NCBI RefSeq assembly: GCF_030056735.1
Contig: NZ_JASHKN010000007.1
Span: 172,092 to 236,091 of the forward strand
Reading direction: 5' to 3'
DNA length: 64,000 nucleotides
Source: Rhodococcus sp. IEGM 1409
GTDB taxonomy: Bacteria; Actinomycetota; Actinomycetes; Mycobacteriales; Mycobacteriaceae
Part shown: in pieces, positions 47,072 through 56,229 of the stretch
Position numbering within the stretch: the first letter of the stretch is position 1
Layout: each line of letters opens with the position of its first letter
Translations under genes and position numbers: made by a program
The notes under the pieces: model-generated
Database searches by the model: none
Seen by the model: the letters and a program-made list of their open reading frames with translations, nothing else
What the model was told of the DNA's origin: nothing

Positions 47072-47536
47072 GTGAACCAGGATCTGATCATTCGCCGTTA
47101 CCAGCCCTCGGATGAGGATGTGGTCGTCGACCTGTGGTCCCGTGCCGCCCGCGAAGCTCATCCGTTCCTTGCGGGTGAGGGAACGGGCGAACGGGAGCAG
47201 AAGATGCGAGAGGTCTATCTGATTCAGGCCGATAATTGGGTGGCTGAGCACAGCTCCGAAGTCGTTGGCCTGTTGGGAATGATCGGCTCCGAAATCGGGG
47301 GACTGTTCGTCGCGCCGGCATCACAAGGGTTGGGGATCGGGCGGGCGTTGGTCGAACATGCCACCACCATGCACGGCGAGGTGACACTCGAGGTTTACAC
47401 CCTCAACGATCGGGCCCGCAGGTTCTATGCGCTGATGGACTTCGAAGAAGTGGGGCGTCGACACGACGCCGAGACAGACTACGAATTGATCACCCTGCGT
47501 CGTGCGGGTCGAGACTCCTCCCTCATTCAGGCATGA
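47072..47536 (+). CDS. GNAT family N-acetyltransferase
   Basis: 154 aa, one GNAT domain. Acetyl-CoA-binding motif A is LFVAPASQGLGIGRALVEHA, and motif B/C is VYTLNDRARRFYALMDFEEVG. The GTG start at 47072 gives the expected N-terminal strand (QDLIIRRYQPSDEDVV). Acceptor unknown; perhaps ribosomal alanine or a small amine. The stop overlaps the next start (ATGA), coupling it to the unknown 202-aa protein. Confidence 0.88.
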   Translation: MNQDLIIRRYQPSDEDVVVDLWSRAAREAHPFLAGEGTGEREQKMREVYLIQADNWVAEHSSEVVGLLGMIGSEIGGLFVAPASQGLGIGRALVEHATTMHGEVTLEVYTLNDRARRFYALMDFEEVGRRHDAETDYELITLRRAGRDSSLIQA

Positions 47537-48141
47537 GAAAGGCGATTCAGCTCAGCACAGGTCTGACATTGTGCACCGATCTGGCGGCTACCGATTGGCT
47601 GGTCGATCAGGATTTGCCTTGGTATCAGTTGGCAGGGCGCGGCCCGATCGGATTTCCGAAGTATGCGCGCTTACGGTTCATCCCAGATCCGAGCTTTCCC
47701 GGCCAGAAATCCAATGACGTCGATTTCGATCAAACCGGGCCGGAAGAGAAAGTGCTGATCGGCTTTGCCTTGGATGTGTTATCCAGTTACACAACCACAC
47801 CCGACGAGTGCTATTTCTGCATGTGGACAGGGTTGGGGTCGGCAGTCGGTGATGATGTTCCGCGGTTCGAGATCCCCAATCGTGACTACTGGCTCTTTCG
47901 TGGAACGCTTGCCGACTACGCCGATTGGAGCGTGGAAGACCCAGCTCGTTGGCCGTGGGGTTCTTCCCCTGATCCGGCCTTCATCTGGCCGGCTGATCAT
48001 GCGTGGTGCATAACCAATGATGTCGATCCACATTTCGCGATTATCGCCGCCCCCGAGGAAGCGATCATTCGAATTGTGGCCGATTCGCGGATCGACGCCG
48101 TGCTCGACGACCCGGATATCGTTCCGCCGTATTGGCACTGA
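47533..48141 (+). CDS. Hypothetical protein coupled to GNAT gene
   Basis: 202 aa. Not recognised. Soluble, Trp- and Asp-rich, without signal peptide or membrane segment. It contains Cys-Phe-Cys (CYFCMWTGLGS) and conserved-looking WPADHAWCITNDVDPHFA. Translational coupling to the acetyltransferase suggests a shared function. Convergent with the 146-aa gene (13-bp gap). Confidence 0.65.
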   Translation: MRKAIQLSTGLTLCTDLAATDWLVDQDLPWYQLAGRGPIGFPKYARLRFIPDPSFPGQKSNDVDFDQTGPEEKVLIGFALDVLSSYTTTPDECYFCMWTGLGSAVGDDVPRFEIPNRDYWLFRGTLADYADWSVEDPARWPWGSSPDPAFIWPADHAWCITNDVDPHFAIIAAPEEAIIRIVADSRIDAVLDDPDIVPPYWH

Positions 48142-48154
48142 CGCCCGATCACTT

Positions 48155-48595
48155 TCAAGTCTCGAGTTCGACTACCAGCGTGTTCCAGCGGACGCCGAAA
48201 TCTGTGGGGACCTGACCCGTCTCGCAGTACACCGTCGGCCCGTCGAAGACGACGTTGAAGAGACCGGAATGAATTGTCGTCAAGAGTGTTTCGTGTTGAA
48301 CGAGGTAGCCGGGCCGCTCTTTCGCCCGCACGCGCCCGGTTGGCTGAGTGCGGTATCGAGTCCAGAGGTAGCGATCCCACACCAGGCAACCTCTCAACCG
48401 CGTCTCGCCGACGGTTCCGACATCGTCGCCGATCAGTGTCGTAAATCCGTGCCCGAGTTGGGCTATGTGCTCAGTGCGGCCGTCGATTGTCACGGTCTCG
48501 ATGCGTGCGTCGATTTCGCAGCACACCTCGGCGGGAAGGTCCAACATTTCGGGACTAGCCCAGTAGGTCGTCGGTTCGCAAGTATCGCCAGGCAT
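48155..48595 (-). CDS. Hypothetical protein
   Basis: 146 aa, not recognised. It is acidic and has six cysteines, two of them adjacent (VCCEI). The segments KERPGYLVQHETLLTT and IHSGLFNVVFDGPTVYC look like a compact beta-rich domain. There is no signal peptide. It lies downstream of the MpaB-type gene on the same strand (72-bp gap) and could be in the same transcript. Amino-acid composition and codon use look coding, but homology could not be tested. Confidence 0.55.
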   Translation of the reverse strand: MPGDTCEPTTYWASPEMLDLPAEVCCEIDARIETVTIDGRTEHIAQLGHGFTTLIGDDVGTVGETRLRGCLVWDRYLWTRYRTQPTGRVRAKERPGYLVQHETLLTTIHSGLFNVVFDGPTVYCETGQVPTDFGVRWNTLVVELET

Positions 48596-48667
48596 GGGGG
48601 TGTCGCGTCACGGTTCGAGATCCTCGAGCATCCAGAGTTGCGCCACCGTGCAAGTATCCCAGCGCGA

Positions 48668-49564
48668 TTACGCTTTGGCTTGCTGGTCCGCCTGGAGGTG
48701 CTTGACCGGACAACCGGCGGGGAAGGTGCCGAGGTCTTGGACCTTGTATCCGTTCGGGTAGCTGCGGATGTTGGGGAGTTCGCGAGCGAATTTCCGCTTC
48801 GTTCGCACCGGGAAGAACCGCAGCAGACGTGCGCGGACCTTCAGGGCTCCGCGTGAGACGACGCGCATCGTGGTGCTCGGGTGCTTGTAGTGGAAGGCGT
48901 CGAGAAGGTGATCGTCCATGAGGGCGAATGCGAATCCCTTGACCAGAGCCTTCGGTGCCAGGTTGTTGGGCGGGAAGGTACACATCAGTTCGAGGGTGGA
49001 ATCGGCGACGGCCCGTGCGCCGGGGTCGAATGAAAAGTGTTCGCGCTCATAGTCGTCGAGAAGTTTGACGAACCCCTGGTAAGTGTCAGGCGTGTCCTTG
49101 ATGTTCATGTACCGACCCAGGTGGCGATAGTAGTTCGTCGACCCGAGGATCTCGTTGTCGGTCATCTTTCGCCAGCCGTATGCGTCGAGCCATCTGACCG
49201 GCGTGACGACGAAGGTGGCCAGGACGTAGAGCATGTCGTCGTTGGAGATGTCGTACGAGCCGTGCATCTGATTCATACGACGGACGCTCTTTCGGCCTTC
49301 GGTGCTGCTGAGTCCGTGCTCGAGGATGGCGTCGAGGATCAGGCTCGTGTCGTCGTAGCGCTTCTGAACCTTGTCGGTGAACTCACCCGTGGAGAAGAGG
49401 AGCTTGCCGATGGAGGGGACTGCATACGTACGAAACAGCGCGAAGCTGAGCGCTTGATTGATGTCCCAGGGAAACTCCTGCGCCGCGAGAATGCGCGACA
49501 TCTCTTCGTAATCGGATTCGGGATCGAGTCGATCCGTACGACTGCGGAGGTCGTAGCGCTTCAT
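48668..49564 (-). CDS. MpaB/DUF2236-type oxygenase
   Basis: 298 aa. Related to the MpaB / latex-clearing-protein (Lcp) superfamily of haem b oxygenases: an all-helical protein with RMNQMHGSYDISNDDMLYVLATFVV containing the axial-type His near residue 100, and WRKMTDNE and HLGRYM downstream. Possible role in oxidative cleavage or desaturation of lipids. ATG at 49564 has AGGGAGTG upstream. A longer frame to 49642 is unlikely. Divergent from the secreted protein at 49736. Confidence 0.78.
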   Translation of the reverse strand: MKRYDLRSRTDRLDPESDYEEMSRILAAQEFPWDINQALSFALFRTYAVPSIGKLLFSTGEFTDKVQKRYDDTSLILDAILEHGLSSTEGRKSVRRMNQMHGSYDISNDDMLYVLATFVVTPVRWLDAYGWRKMTDNEILGSTNYYRHLGRYMNIKDTPDTYQGFVKLLDDYEREHFSFDPGARAVADSTLELMCTFPPNNLAPKALVKGFAFALMDDHLLDAFHYKHPSTTMRVVSRGALKVRARLLRFFPVRTKRKFARELPNIRSYPNGYKVQDLGTFPAGCPVKHLQADQQAKA

Positions 49565-49735
49565 CTGAACACTCCCTGGGACTGGTCTGCGCGCGGCAGA
49601 GGTAGGTGTGAGCTGCACCACCGACTGTAGTTCTGACAACACGCGTTGTCTAGTGGGCCTGAATAGTCGACTCTCCTTCGTTTCGGGCGTTGTACCAGGG
49701 GTATCCGGAAAGTGTTGTCGACCCGAGGAGCAGCT

Positions 49736-50194
49736 ATGAGCGTCACACGCACGGCCGGGGTTTTCGCGGCCATCGGACTACCGATTGCCGCGAGCGTCAT
49801 GTTCGCCGGAGTCGCCTCGGCTGATCCGCCACATCCTTTCGGCGGCGCCGCCGTCACCATCGGGTGTCCGAATCAGGGGTCGCTGGCTTCGTTGACCGGT
49901 CTCACCGGCCAGTCCGGACCAGAGGCCAATCCGCCCATTGCCAAGGGCGACATTCGCTTCGATTCGTTCCCGGCAGCTGCGCCTGTCCCGGCGGCCGGAC
50001 AGGTCACTGTTGCGTGGGTCAACACCGACACCGGCAAGTCCGGAATCGTCGACCTGGTGGGGACGTACCCGTACCTCTCCGCGACGGTGAACACCGGCGT
50101 CGGCAATGTCGTTGCGACGGCGTTCGGTTCGATCAACTGGGGCAGTAGTCCCATCTGCCAGTCGAATCCGACGATCGGCAGGTTCATAGCCTGA
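49736..50194 (+). CDS. Small secreted protein, function unknown
   Basis: 152 aa. The ATG at 49736 follows CGAGGAG. Signal peptide of about 30 residues (TAGVFAAIGLPIAASVMFAG, then VASA-DP). The mature part of about 120 residues is Gly/Pro/Val-rich and beta-stranded with two cysteines (GCPNQG and ICQSN) that can form a disulfide. It looks like the small exported proteins common in mycolata. No catalytic motif. Confidence 0.72.
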   Translation: MSVTRTAGVFAAIGLPIAASVMFAGVASADPPHPFGGAAVTIGCPNQGSLASLTGLTGQSGPEANPPIAKGDIRFDSFPAAAPVPAAGQVTVAWVNTDTGKSGIVDLVGTYPYLSATVNTGVGNVVATAFGSINWGSSPICQSNPTIGRFIA

Positions 50195-50335
50195 TCGTCA
50201 CACCTTGAACAGGCACGAGGTTGGCGGTATCGCGTGATTATCTGTCATCTCGGAGATACCGCCGTGCCCGTCCCATCCCATATTCTGAAACATGTTAGGT
50301 GAAGGCATATTTCAGGGATGGAAAAGGGTGGCGAC

Positions 50336-50719
50336 GTGAACGGGTCTAGCGCGCGTCAGTTGATGAGTCAGATGCTCGTCGAGAAACGAAACAATCTTGC
50401 GCCCGAAAAGGTCGGCATGCGATGCGAGGGTGCTCGCCGCATGCACGGCCTCAGTCGGCGTGATGTCGCGCAGATCGCCGACATCAGTTTCAACCACTAC
50501 CAACGGTTGGAACAAGGTACGTCCGTTGGTGTTTCGGCTCCGGTCATTTTGCGTATCTGCGACGCCTTGTTGATGAAAGACGAGGAGAAGGCGCGCATGC
50601 TGGCATTGCACCAGGCATGGGCGCGCCCTCGTCGTCCTCAGGCTGAATCCCGAGTGGCCGGATCTCAGGCTGCCGGTGAGATCTCCGGTAGGCAGCGGGT
50701 CAGTTCGTCAGGCGTGTAG
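50336..50719 (+). CDS. XRE-family DNA-binding protein (MmyB-like HTH)
   Basis: 127 aa. Helix-turn-helix [30 protein letters not shown] at about residues 32-62, similar to MmyB-type regulators. The C-terminal ligand domain of full-length MmyB is missing, so it is a short version. GTG at 50336 is preferred (AAGGG eight bases before); ATG at 50318 is the alternative. Its last 55 bases overlap the end of the convergent phosphatase gene. Confidence 0.72.
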   Translation: MNGSSARQLMSQMLVEKRNNLAPEKVGMRCEGARRMHGLSRRDVAQIADISFNHYQRLEQGTSVGVSAPVILRICDALLMKDEEKARMLALHQAWARPRRPQAESRVAGSQAAGEISGRQRVSSSGV

Positions 50720-52113
50720 AAGAAACTTCCTGCGCTCACCGGAGCGCACGGGGACGCGAAGGCTGTCTCCCGCTCGTTGTAGAGCATTCGGACGAGGCGC
50801 TTACCGTCCGGTCCGGCGAACACATCCCACTGAACATTGGCGGCCATCGGGCTGACCTGCGCTCCGCGCCAAGGATTGTTCGCATAGGTGTACAGATCAC
50901 CCTCGGCCTGTGAGACGGTGCTTCCCGGCAGTTTCAAGAGCGCGGCGAAGGGGATGATCGTTTCTGCGTGTGCAAACCGGAAGTCCGCTCCAGGTACGAC
51001 GGCGTCTCCCGCATGATCTCGCAAGCCGCGCAGAAATTCGTCGCGGAGCACGGTAGCCATCCGGTAGGTGACGTCTTCACCGTTGAAGCCAGGGCCCTTG
51101 GCGTAGAAGTCTTCGGCGTCGTTCGTGTACGCGAGCCACTGCGCGTCGGCGGGTTCGATGAACCGCTCGAAGTTCCACTTGCCTTCCTCGGCCATCCCGG
51201 GAGTGATGATGTACGTGTTGTACAGCATGTACGCGGCGTCGACCTCGTCGTCGATCGTGCTGGAACCCTTGCCGCGGTCGACGAGTGAGAACTCACCCGC
51301 GCTCAGGCGGTTGACGAAGTCCTCCGAGTAGAGCCTGAGCATCATGTGCCGCGAGACCTCGCGGGTGGGCGGCAGATCGGCGATCTGGTCGTCGACGGCC
51401 GTCAGCCGAGGATCGGACTCTTCGTAGTCCTTGTAGTCGGCATTTGCGTCGGAGTCGTGGAAGTAGAGGAGATCGGCATTCGTCGTCACCGGGGCCACAT
51501 CGCCGGCGACGGCCGGAAACGCACCGGTCAGGCCCTGCGCGAAGTTCTCGGCGCTGTCCACGGCACGGTCTACACCCGACGAGGTCAACGTGATGGTGCC
51601 CTGTTGCGCTGCGATGGCGTCGAACAGTTGGGGGAGGCGTTCGGTGACTCGCGCTCCGAGTTGCCGATGTTCGGTGACCCCGAGTCCGCTGAGGTTGCCG
51701 TATCCCAGCTTCTTGTTGGCGGCCATGAGATCACGAAGCGCCGGGCCGAATTCCTTGCCGACGGGAGTCAATGCGTTCTCGGCTTCGGCGATTTCCCACA
51801 GCTGCAGGCTCAGGTCGTCGTACTTCAGGCTCGACAGTGCCCGGGAGCCGTGGCGCGCAACGCTTTCGGTGTACACCGGGGAGTATCCAATCGGCGGAGC
51901 CTGATAGTCGGCGATGCGTTGGCCGGGGGAGTACGGCGTCTTGGACGTGAAGCCGCCGTCGGTCGACGCCGGGGCCTCGGCCGAGCCGGAACTCGAACCA
52001 GCGTCGAGCGAGCTGAAGGGCGACGCCGTGGCGATGGACTGAGCGCCACTGGTGACAAGCACGAGTCCGAGCGCGCCGGCAGCCGCCAGCAAACCGAAGC
52101 GTGGGCTTCGCAT
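50665..52113 (-). CDS. Exported histidine acid phosphatase-like protein
   Basis: 482 aa. Signal peptide: [24 protein letters not shown] at the N-terminus. The mature protein carries the histidine phosphatase clade 2 motif [10 protein letters not shown]; the distal HAE motif ([11 protein letters not shown]) supplies the acid residue. The family includes phytases, glucose-1-phosphatase and MINPP1-like enzymes. It likely acts extracellularly on phosphate esters. ATG at 52113; GGAGAGGA 11 bases upstream. Confidence 0.88.
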   Translation of the reverse strand: MRSPRFGLLAAAGALGLVLVTSGAQSIATASPFSSLDAGSSSGSAEAPASTDGGFTSKTPYSPGQRIADYQAPPIGYSPVYTESVARHGSRALSSLKYDDLSLQLWEIAEAENALTPVGKEFGPALRDLMAANKKLGYGNLSGLGVTEHRQLGARVTERLPQLFDAIAAQQGTITLTSSGVDRAVDSAENFAQGLTGAFPAVAGDVAPVTTNADLLYFHDSDANADYKDYEESDPRLTAVDDQIADLPPTREVSRHMMLRLYSEDFVNRLSAGEFSLVDRGKGSSTIDDEVDAAYMLYNTYIITPGMAEEGKWNFERFIEPADAQWLAYTNDAEDFYAKGPGFNGEDVTYRMATVLRDEFLRGLRDHAGDAVVPGADFRFAHAETIIPFAALLKLPGSTVSQAEGDLYTYANNPWRGAQVSPMAANVQWDVFAGPDGKRLVRMLYNERETAFASPCAPVSAGSFFYTPDELTRCLPEISPAA

Positions 52114-52246
52114 GGTGTGTGAGTCCTCTCCGTCGGTGCCGAGGTGGCACGACGGAAGGAAAGTTAGAACAGCTAAGCGTCCGAATTGCACCTATTTGTC
52201 CATGTGTAGATGGACGCAGGGTTACAAGTTTCGGATCCGAGGAGCC

Positions 52247-52363
52247 TCAGGAGGGTTTGGCGGCGATCCCGATCGAGACGGACAGCGACAACGCGATGAG
52301 TGTCATGGCCAGCCACTGGTAGCTCTTGGGCGTCGGCTGCTTCTTACGTCCGAACTTGCTCAC
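52247..52363 (-). CDS. Small membrane peptide, 38 aa
   Basis: Starts at GTG 52363 with CGGGAGG ahead. A basic N-terminus (VSKFGRKKQPTPKSYQ) leads to one hydrophobic helix (WLAMTLIALSLSVSIGIAA) and a short tail KPS. Ribosome-binding site, positive-inside topology and a single helix make it a credible small protein. Function unknown. It lies between the phosphatase gene and the acyl-CoA ligase terminator. Confidence 0.65.
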   Translation of the reverse strand: MSKFGRKKQPTPKSYQWLAMTLIALSLSVSIGIAAKPS

Positions 52364-52459
52364 TGATGCCTCCCGTTTCTCCGTGGGTACTCAGCACATA
52401 TTACTGTTCCATTACCCCGATGGCGCGGCCGACCGGAAACTGTGCGCGATCAGACAGCA

Positions 52460-52481
52460 GGCGGGCCGAAAGTAGCCCGCC
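52460..52481 (-). terminator. Terminator hairpin after the acyl-CoA ligase gene
   Basis: Seven-base GC arms GGCGGGC / GCCCGCC with an 8-nt loop, 12 bp beyond the minus-strand stop at 52494. Confidence 0.65.
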
Positions 52482-52493
52482 CGCCGTTGTCGA

Positions 52494-54143
52494 TCAAGAG
52501 GTCGTGCGCAGTTCCCGTCGCAAGATCTTGCCGGTGACGGTCTTGGGCAGTTCCTCCACAAGCACCACGGATCGGGGGTACTTGTACGCCGCCATCCGCT
52601 TCCTGCAGTGATCGATCAGTTCGTCCGGCGTCACCGAGGCGCCCGCGACGAGGCTGACAAACGCCTTCACGGTCTCACCGCGGTATTCGTCGGCGATCCC
52701 GACGACTGCCGCCTCACGGACCGCGGGGTGCTCAGCAAGAACGTCCTCAACCTCGCGTGGCCACACCTTGTAGCCGGAAGCGATGATCATGTCCTTCTTC
52801 CGGTCGACGACGTAGAACCAGCCGGCTTCGTCCATGAACCCCACGTCGCCGGTGTGGAACCACCCGTCACGGATTGCCGACGCACTCTCCTCCGGCTTGT
52901 TCCAGTAACCGCGCACCACCTGTGGACCACGGACGACCAGTTCGCCGATCTCTCCGATCGGCAGTACCGCACCGCCCTCGTCTTCGATGCGGACGACGGT
53001 GTTCGGCACCGGAACCCCGACGGACAGTGCCCCGGACGTGGGATCGACCGGCGTATCCGCGCCGACAGGAACGGCATGGGTCGGCGACGTCGTCTCGGTC
53101 AACCCGTAGATGTTGTGCAGGGCAGCACCGGTCATGCCGCGGACGGCCTCGGCGGCTGTCGGCGCGATGGGTGCCCCGCCCGAATACAGCAACCGCATGG
53201 AGGTGAAGTCTTCCGGCGCGCAGCCCGGAGTGTTGAGCAGTGCGGTGAACGCGGTGATGGCGCCGACTGTGAATGTCGGGCGGTGCTCACGAATCGCGTC
53301 GAGCATCACCTCGGGCTGGAAGCGGTAGGCCAGCACCAGCGGCATTCTCGCCAGGACGGACACCGCGATGTGACCGATCAACCCCGTGATGTGGAAGAGC
53401 GGTGCGACGCCGAGAACCGTGTCTTTCGGGGTGAGCCCCAGCCAGTCCCGGTACACCTGGGCGTTGAAGGTCATGTTCGCGTGAGAGGTCATCGCCCCCT
53501 TCGGCGGACCCGTGGTTCCCGACGTATATGTCAGTACCGCAATGTCTTCCGGTGCAACGTCGGTGGTGATCGGATCGCCGAGACGATGTTCGTCGATCAG
53601 CGTCGCGAGATCGTCGGTGCCGAGGTCCTTCTTCACGATTCCGTCGAAAATCCTTGGATCGTTGCGACTTTGGTACTCGAGTTCCGAGGTGGTGATGACT
53701 CGCCTGACCGGTGAGTCGGAGACGACACTGCGGCCGACGGACTCGTAGAGTCCCTCGAGTGCAATGAGAACCACAGCTCCGGAGTCTTCGAGTTGGTACC
53801 CGAGTTCCCGTTCGCGGCTCATGGGGTTGATCGATACGGCGACACCGCCGGCTTTCCAGATTCCGGCGAGGGCGAGCACGAACTGCGGAACGTTCTGCAG
53901 GAAGAGTGCGACGCGGTCACCCTTCGCGAGTCCACCGGCTCGGAGTGTGCGGGCCAGGGCGTCGCTCTGCTGATCCAGCTCGGCGAAGCTGAGTTGGCCG
54001 TCGAAGTACTTCACAGCCGTGGCCTCCGGGTCGGAGCGGACCGTGGAAGCCAGCATCTCGAGCATTGTGGGATGTTCTACGTCGATGTCGGGGGGAACGT
54101 CGTTGCGGTACAACGCCAACCAAGGGCGATCTTCGTATCTCAT
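52494..54143 (-). CDS. Acyl-CoA ligase (AMP-forming)
   Basis: 549 aa, ANL superfamily. ATP/AMP motif TYTSGTTGPPKGAM, YGLTETTSP, adenylate-contact DGWFHTGDVG, hinge DRKKDMIIASG, catalytic Lys in VTGKILRREL at the C-terminus. It probably activates a fatty or aromatic acid as a CoA ester. The ATG at 54143 overlaps the cyclase stop (ATGA); the frame upstream of it, to 54404, is antiphase noise. Confidence 0.93.
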   Translation of the reverse strand: MRYEDRPWLALYRNDVPPDIDVEHPTMLEMLASTVRSDPEATAVKYFDGQLSFAELDQQSDALARTLRAGGLAKGDRVALFLQNVPQFVLALAGIWKAGGVAVSINPMSRERELGYQLEDSGAVVLIALEGLYESVGRSVVSDSPVRRVITTSELEYQSRNDPRIFDGIVKKDLGTDDLATLIDEHRLGDPITTDVAPEDIAVLTYTSGTTGPPKGAMTSHANMTFNAQVYRDWLGLTPKDTVLGVAPLFHITGLIGHIAVSVLARMPLVLAYRFQPEVMLDAIREHRPTFTVGAITAFTALLNTPGCAPEDFTSMRLLYSGGAPIAPTAAEAVRGMTGAALHNIYGLTETTSPTHAVPVGADTPVDPTSGALSVGVPVPNTVVRIEDEGGAVLPIGEIGELVVRGPQVVRGYWNKPEESASAIRDGWFHTGDVGFMDEAGWFYVVDRKKDMIIASGYKVWPREVEDVLAEHPAVREAAVVGIADEYRGETVKAFVSLVAGASVTPDELIDHCRKRMAAYKYPRSVVLVEELPKTVTGKILRRELRTTS

Positions 54144-55093
54144 TTGATGGCAACCGGATTCACGGGAGAGCCGCTGGCCTTGGCGACCTTGAGTGGTGCG
54201 GCGACGTACAGGAACGTGTACTGGCCGTCGGACGCACAGTCTGCAGCCAGCTTCTCGAGATCGCAGATCTCGGTGAACACCACGCCGAGGTTGCGCATCA
54301 GAGCGTTGTGGAGCACCAGTGCCACACCGTTTTCGGGGTCGGTGGTGACCTCGTTGGCGATGGTGTCCGTCACCAGGTTCGGGATCTCCATGTCCTGGAA
54401 CCACTGGACGAGTTCGGGGCTGTAGATCAGGCCGGGCTCGCAGAAGCCCTCGTAGAAGGCTTCGCCCTGGTCGAAGAACAGCTTGAGGAAGTTGGTGCGG
54501 ATGACGAGGATGTCACGCTTCTCGATGGTGACGCCCTGCGCTTCGGCACAGGCCAAAAGATCATGATGCGTGAATGTTTCGGCCTTGTCGAGGTTTTCCT
54601 TACCGCGGAACTTCGCCATGTCGAGCAGTACCGCGCGTCCGACGACGCCGCGGTCGGCAATCGGTTCGACGCTGGCCTTCTCCAGGCCGCCGACAGTCGT
54701 ATCAGCGGAGTATCCGTTCCACAGGGCGCCGTCGTACCAAACGTGGCCGAGCGCGTCGTACTGCGTCGAGCCCTGCAGGAAAGCGTCGATCTTGTCGTCC
54801 GCGTAATGCAGACCGCCAGGGAAGTTGGGGGCGTCGTCGCCGTCCCAGCTGCTCTCGTCGAAGATCTGTGTGCGCTCGGCAGGGCTGCGTCCCGGCCAGA
54901 CCGGATCTCCCTTGGGATCGCCGATAAGCCGTTGAAGTGTGAACACGGAACCCTGCTTGATGGTTCCGACGCCACGAAGCACCTGCCCGGCGTCGAGGTA
55001 GTTCAGTGAACCGACCTCGTCGGACTCTCCCCACTTGCCCCAGTTGCTGGGTGCGTCGCGCAGGAGTTCTCCAAGATATGGCGCCTCGGTCAT
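54140..55093 (-). CDS. Cyclase-family (kynurenine-formamidase-like) hydrolase
   Basis: 317 aa, metal-dependent hydrolase of the cyclase family (PF04199). The metal-binding motif normally reading HxGTHxDA is STQYDALGH here: the first two His positions are replaced, while Asp and the later His (GHVWYDG) stay. Other family marks: VLLDMAKFRG, DILVIRTNFLKLFF, ELVQWFQDMEIPNLVTD. First gene of a two-gene operon with the acyl-CoA ligase, divergent from the XRE-TetR regulator. Substrate unknown; perhaps an amide or lactone of the acid activated by the ligase. Confidence 0.85.
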   Translation of the reverse strand: MTEAPYLGELLRDAPSNWGKWGESDEVGSLNYLDAGQVLRGVGTIKQGSVFTLQRLIGDPKGDPVWPGRSPAERTQIFDESSWDGDDAPNFPGGLHYADDKIDAFLQGSTQYDALGHVWYDGALWNGYSADTTVGGLEKASVEPIADRGVVGRAVLLDMAKFRGKENLDKAETFTHHDLLACAEAQGVTIEKRDILVIRTNFLKLFFDQGEAFYEGFCEPGLIYSPELVQWFQDMEIPNLVTDTIANEVTTDPENGVALVLHNALMRNLGVVFTEICDLEKLAADCASDGQYTFLYVAAPLKVAKASGSPVNPVAIK

Positions 55094-55120
55094 GGTGATT
55101 CGATCCTCTCGCTACCGACA

Positions 55121-55253
55121 CCGAACGATCGCTCGGGCGGACCTGGGTCTTTGTGATCCACATCATGTTCAGGCTGATAACCAGTAGTCAACAGGTTCGG
55201 CGATTGCCGTGGTTATCGCATTGTTGGAAATCGAATGTTCGGCAATACTGAAC
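55121..55253. promoter_or_regulatory. Cluster of GTTCRG half-sites in divergent promoter region
   Basis: Five copies of GTTCRG, counting both strands: CCGAAC 55121-55126, GTTCAG 55167-55172, GTTCGG 55195-55200, and an inverted pair GTTCGG-N5-CTGAAC at 55237-55253 ending three bases before the regulator's ATG. One more GTTCGG lies at 56149-56154 upstream of ohyA. Confidence 0.45.
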
Positions 55254-55256
55254 GCT

Positions 55257-56135
55257 ATGTCCGAATTCGAGAATGCCGTACTGATCGGAGCGTCGATCCG
55301 GCAAGCCCGGCGTGACAGCGGGCTCTCGCTGCGCGAGTTGGCCAGGCGTCTCGACGTCAGCGCGGCTACCCTCAGCGCTGTCGAGACCGGGAAGACCAGG
55401 GTCAGCGTCGACAGGTTGGCGGCGATCGGGGGGATCCTCGGAGTGCGTTTCGACGCCCTACTCCCGGCCGCGATAGTGCGTCCGCCGGAACAGCCGCGAT
55501 GGGGTGGCGACGACGCGGACCCGAACGCATATTTTCGTCCGAACGAGTGGCGAAGGTTCGGACCGAGTTCGTTCGATCCGGTGTTGGCGGCCGCGCTCGC
55601 GGAAATGGTGAAGACCGGGTATCACGGCGCTGCGATGCGTGAGATCGCGAAACGCGCGCAGATGAGTGTGCCGGGTCTGTACCACCACTATTCCAGCAAG
55701 CAACAGATGTTGGCCGAAATTCTCGACCTCACCATGGCCGAACTCAACACGAGATCGTTGGCGGCTATCGACGAGGGCGAAAGTCCCTATGAAAGGCTGG
55801 CTTTCCTCGTCGAATGTGTGACCTTGTTCCATATCTATCGCCGTGATCAAGGTTTTCTCGGTGCCAGCGAAATGCGCAGTCTCACAGACGAGAACAGGTT
55901 GCGTATCACGGAATCACGCAACTACCAGCAATGGTTGATGACGAAGCAGGTCGACGACGGAATCGCCGCCGGTGTGTTCGGGACGGATCGGCCGCGACAG
56001 GCCGCGCGTGCAATCGTCGTGATGTGTGTCTCTGTCGCGCAGTGGTATCGGCCGAACCGGCCACAAACGCCCGAGGAAATTGCACGCGACTACGCGCGTT
56101 TTGCGCTCGATCTGGTGCGCTGTCGGCGACCGTGA
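55257..56135 (+). CDS. XRE-TetR fusion transcriptional regulator
   Basis: 292 aa. It has two DNA-binding domains in one chain. Residues about 12-66 form an XRE helix-turn-helix (LRELARRLDVSAATLSAVETGKTRVS). After a linker, residues about 106-155 form a TetR helix-turn-helix (AMREIAKRAQMSVPGLYHHY), and a TetR-type ligand domain follows. Similar fused regulators are scattered through actinobacteria. Position between the cyclase/ligase operon and oleate hydratase suggests that it senses a fatty-acid or acyl-CoA-like ligand. It starts at ATG 55257. Confidence 0.88.
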   Translation: MSEFENAVLIGASIRQARRDSGLSLRELARRLDVSAATLSAVETGKTRVSVDRLAAIGGILGVRFDALLPAAIVRPPEQPRWGGDDADPNAYFRPNEWRRFGPSSFDPVLAAALAEMVKTGYHGAAMREIAKRAQMSVPGLYHHYSSKQQMLAEILDLTMAELNTRSLAAIDEGESPYERLAFLVECVTLFHIYRRDQGFLGASEMRSLTDENRLRITESRNYQQWLMTKQVDDGIAAGVFGTDRPRQAARAIVVMCVSVAQWYRPNRPQTPEEIARDYARFALDLVRCRRP

Positions 56136-56229
56136 CGGACGTCATCCGGTTCGGGTGATGCGCCTGCGGGCAATCAGGTCCATGCTTGGAAGGTATCCGT
56201 ACCGCGACTCGAGTAAGGAACGAAACACA

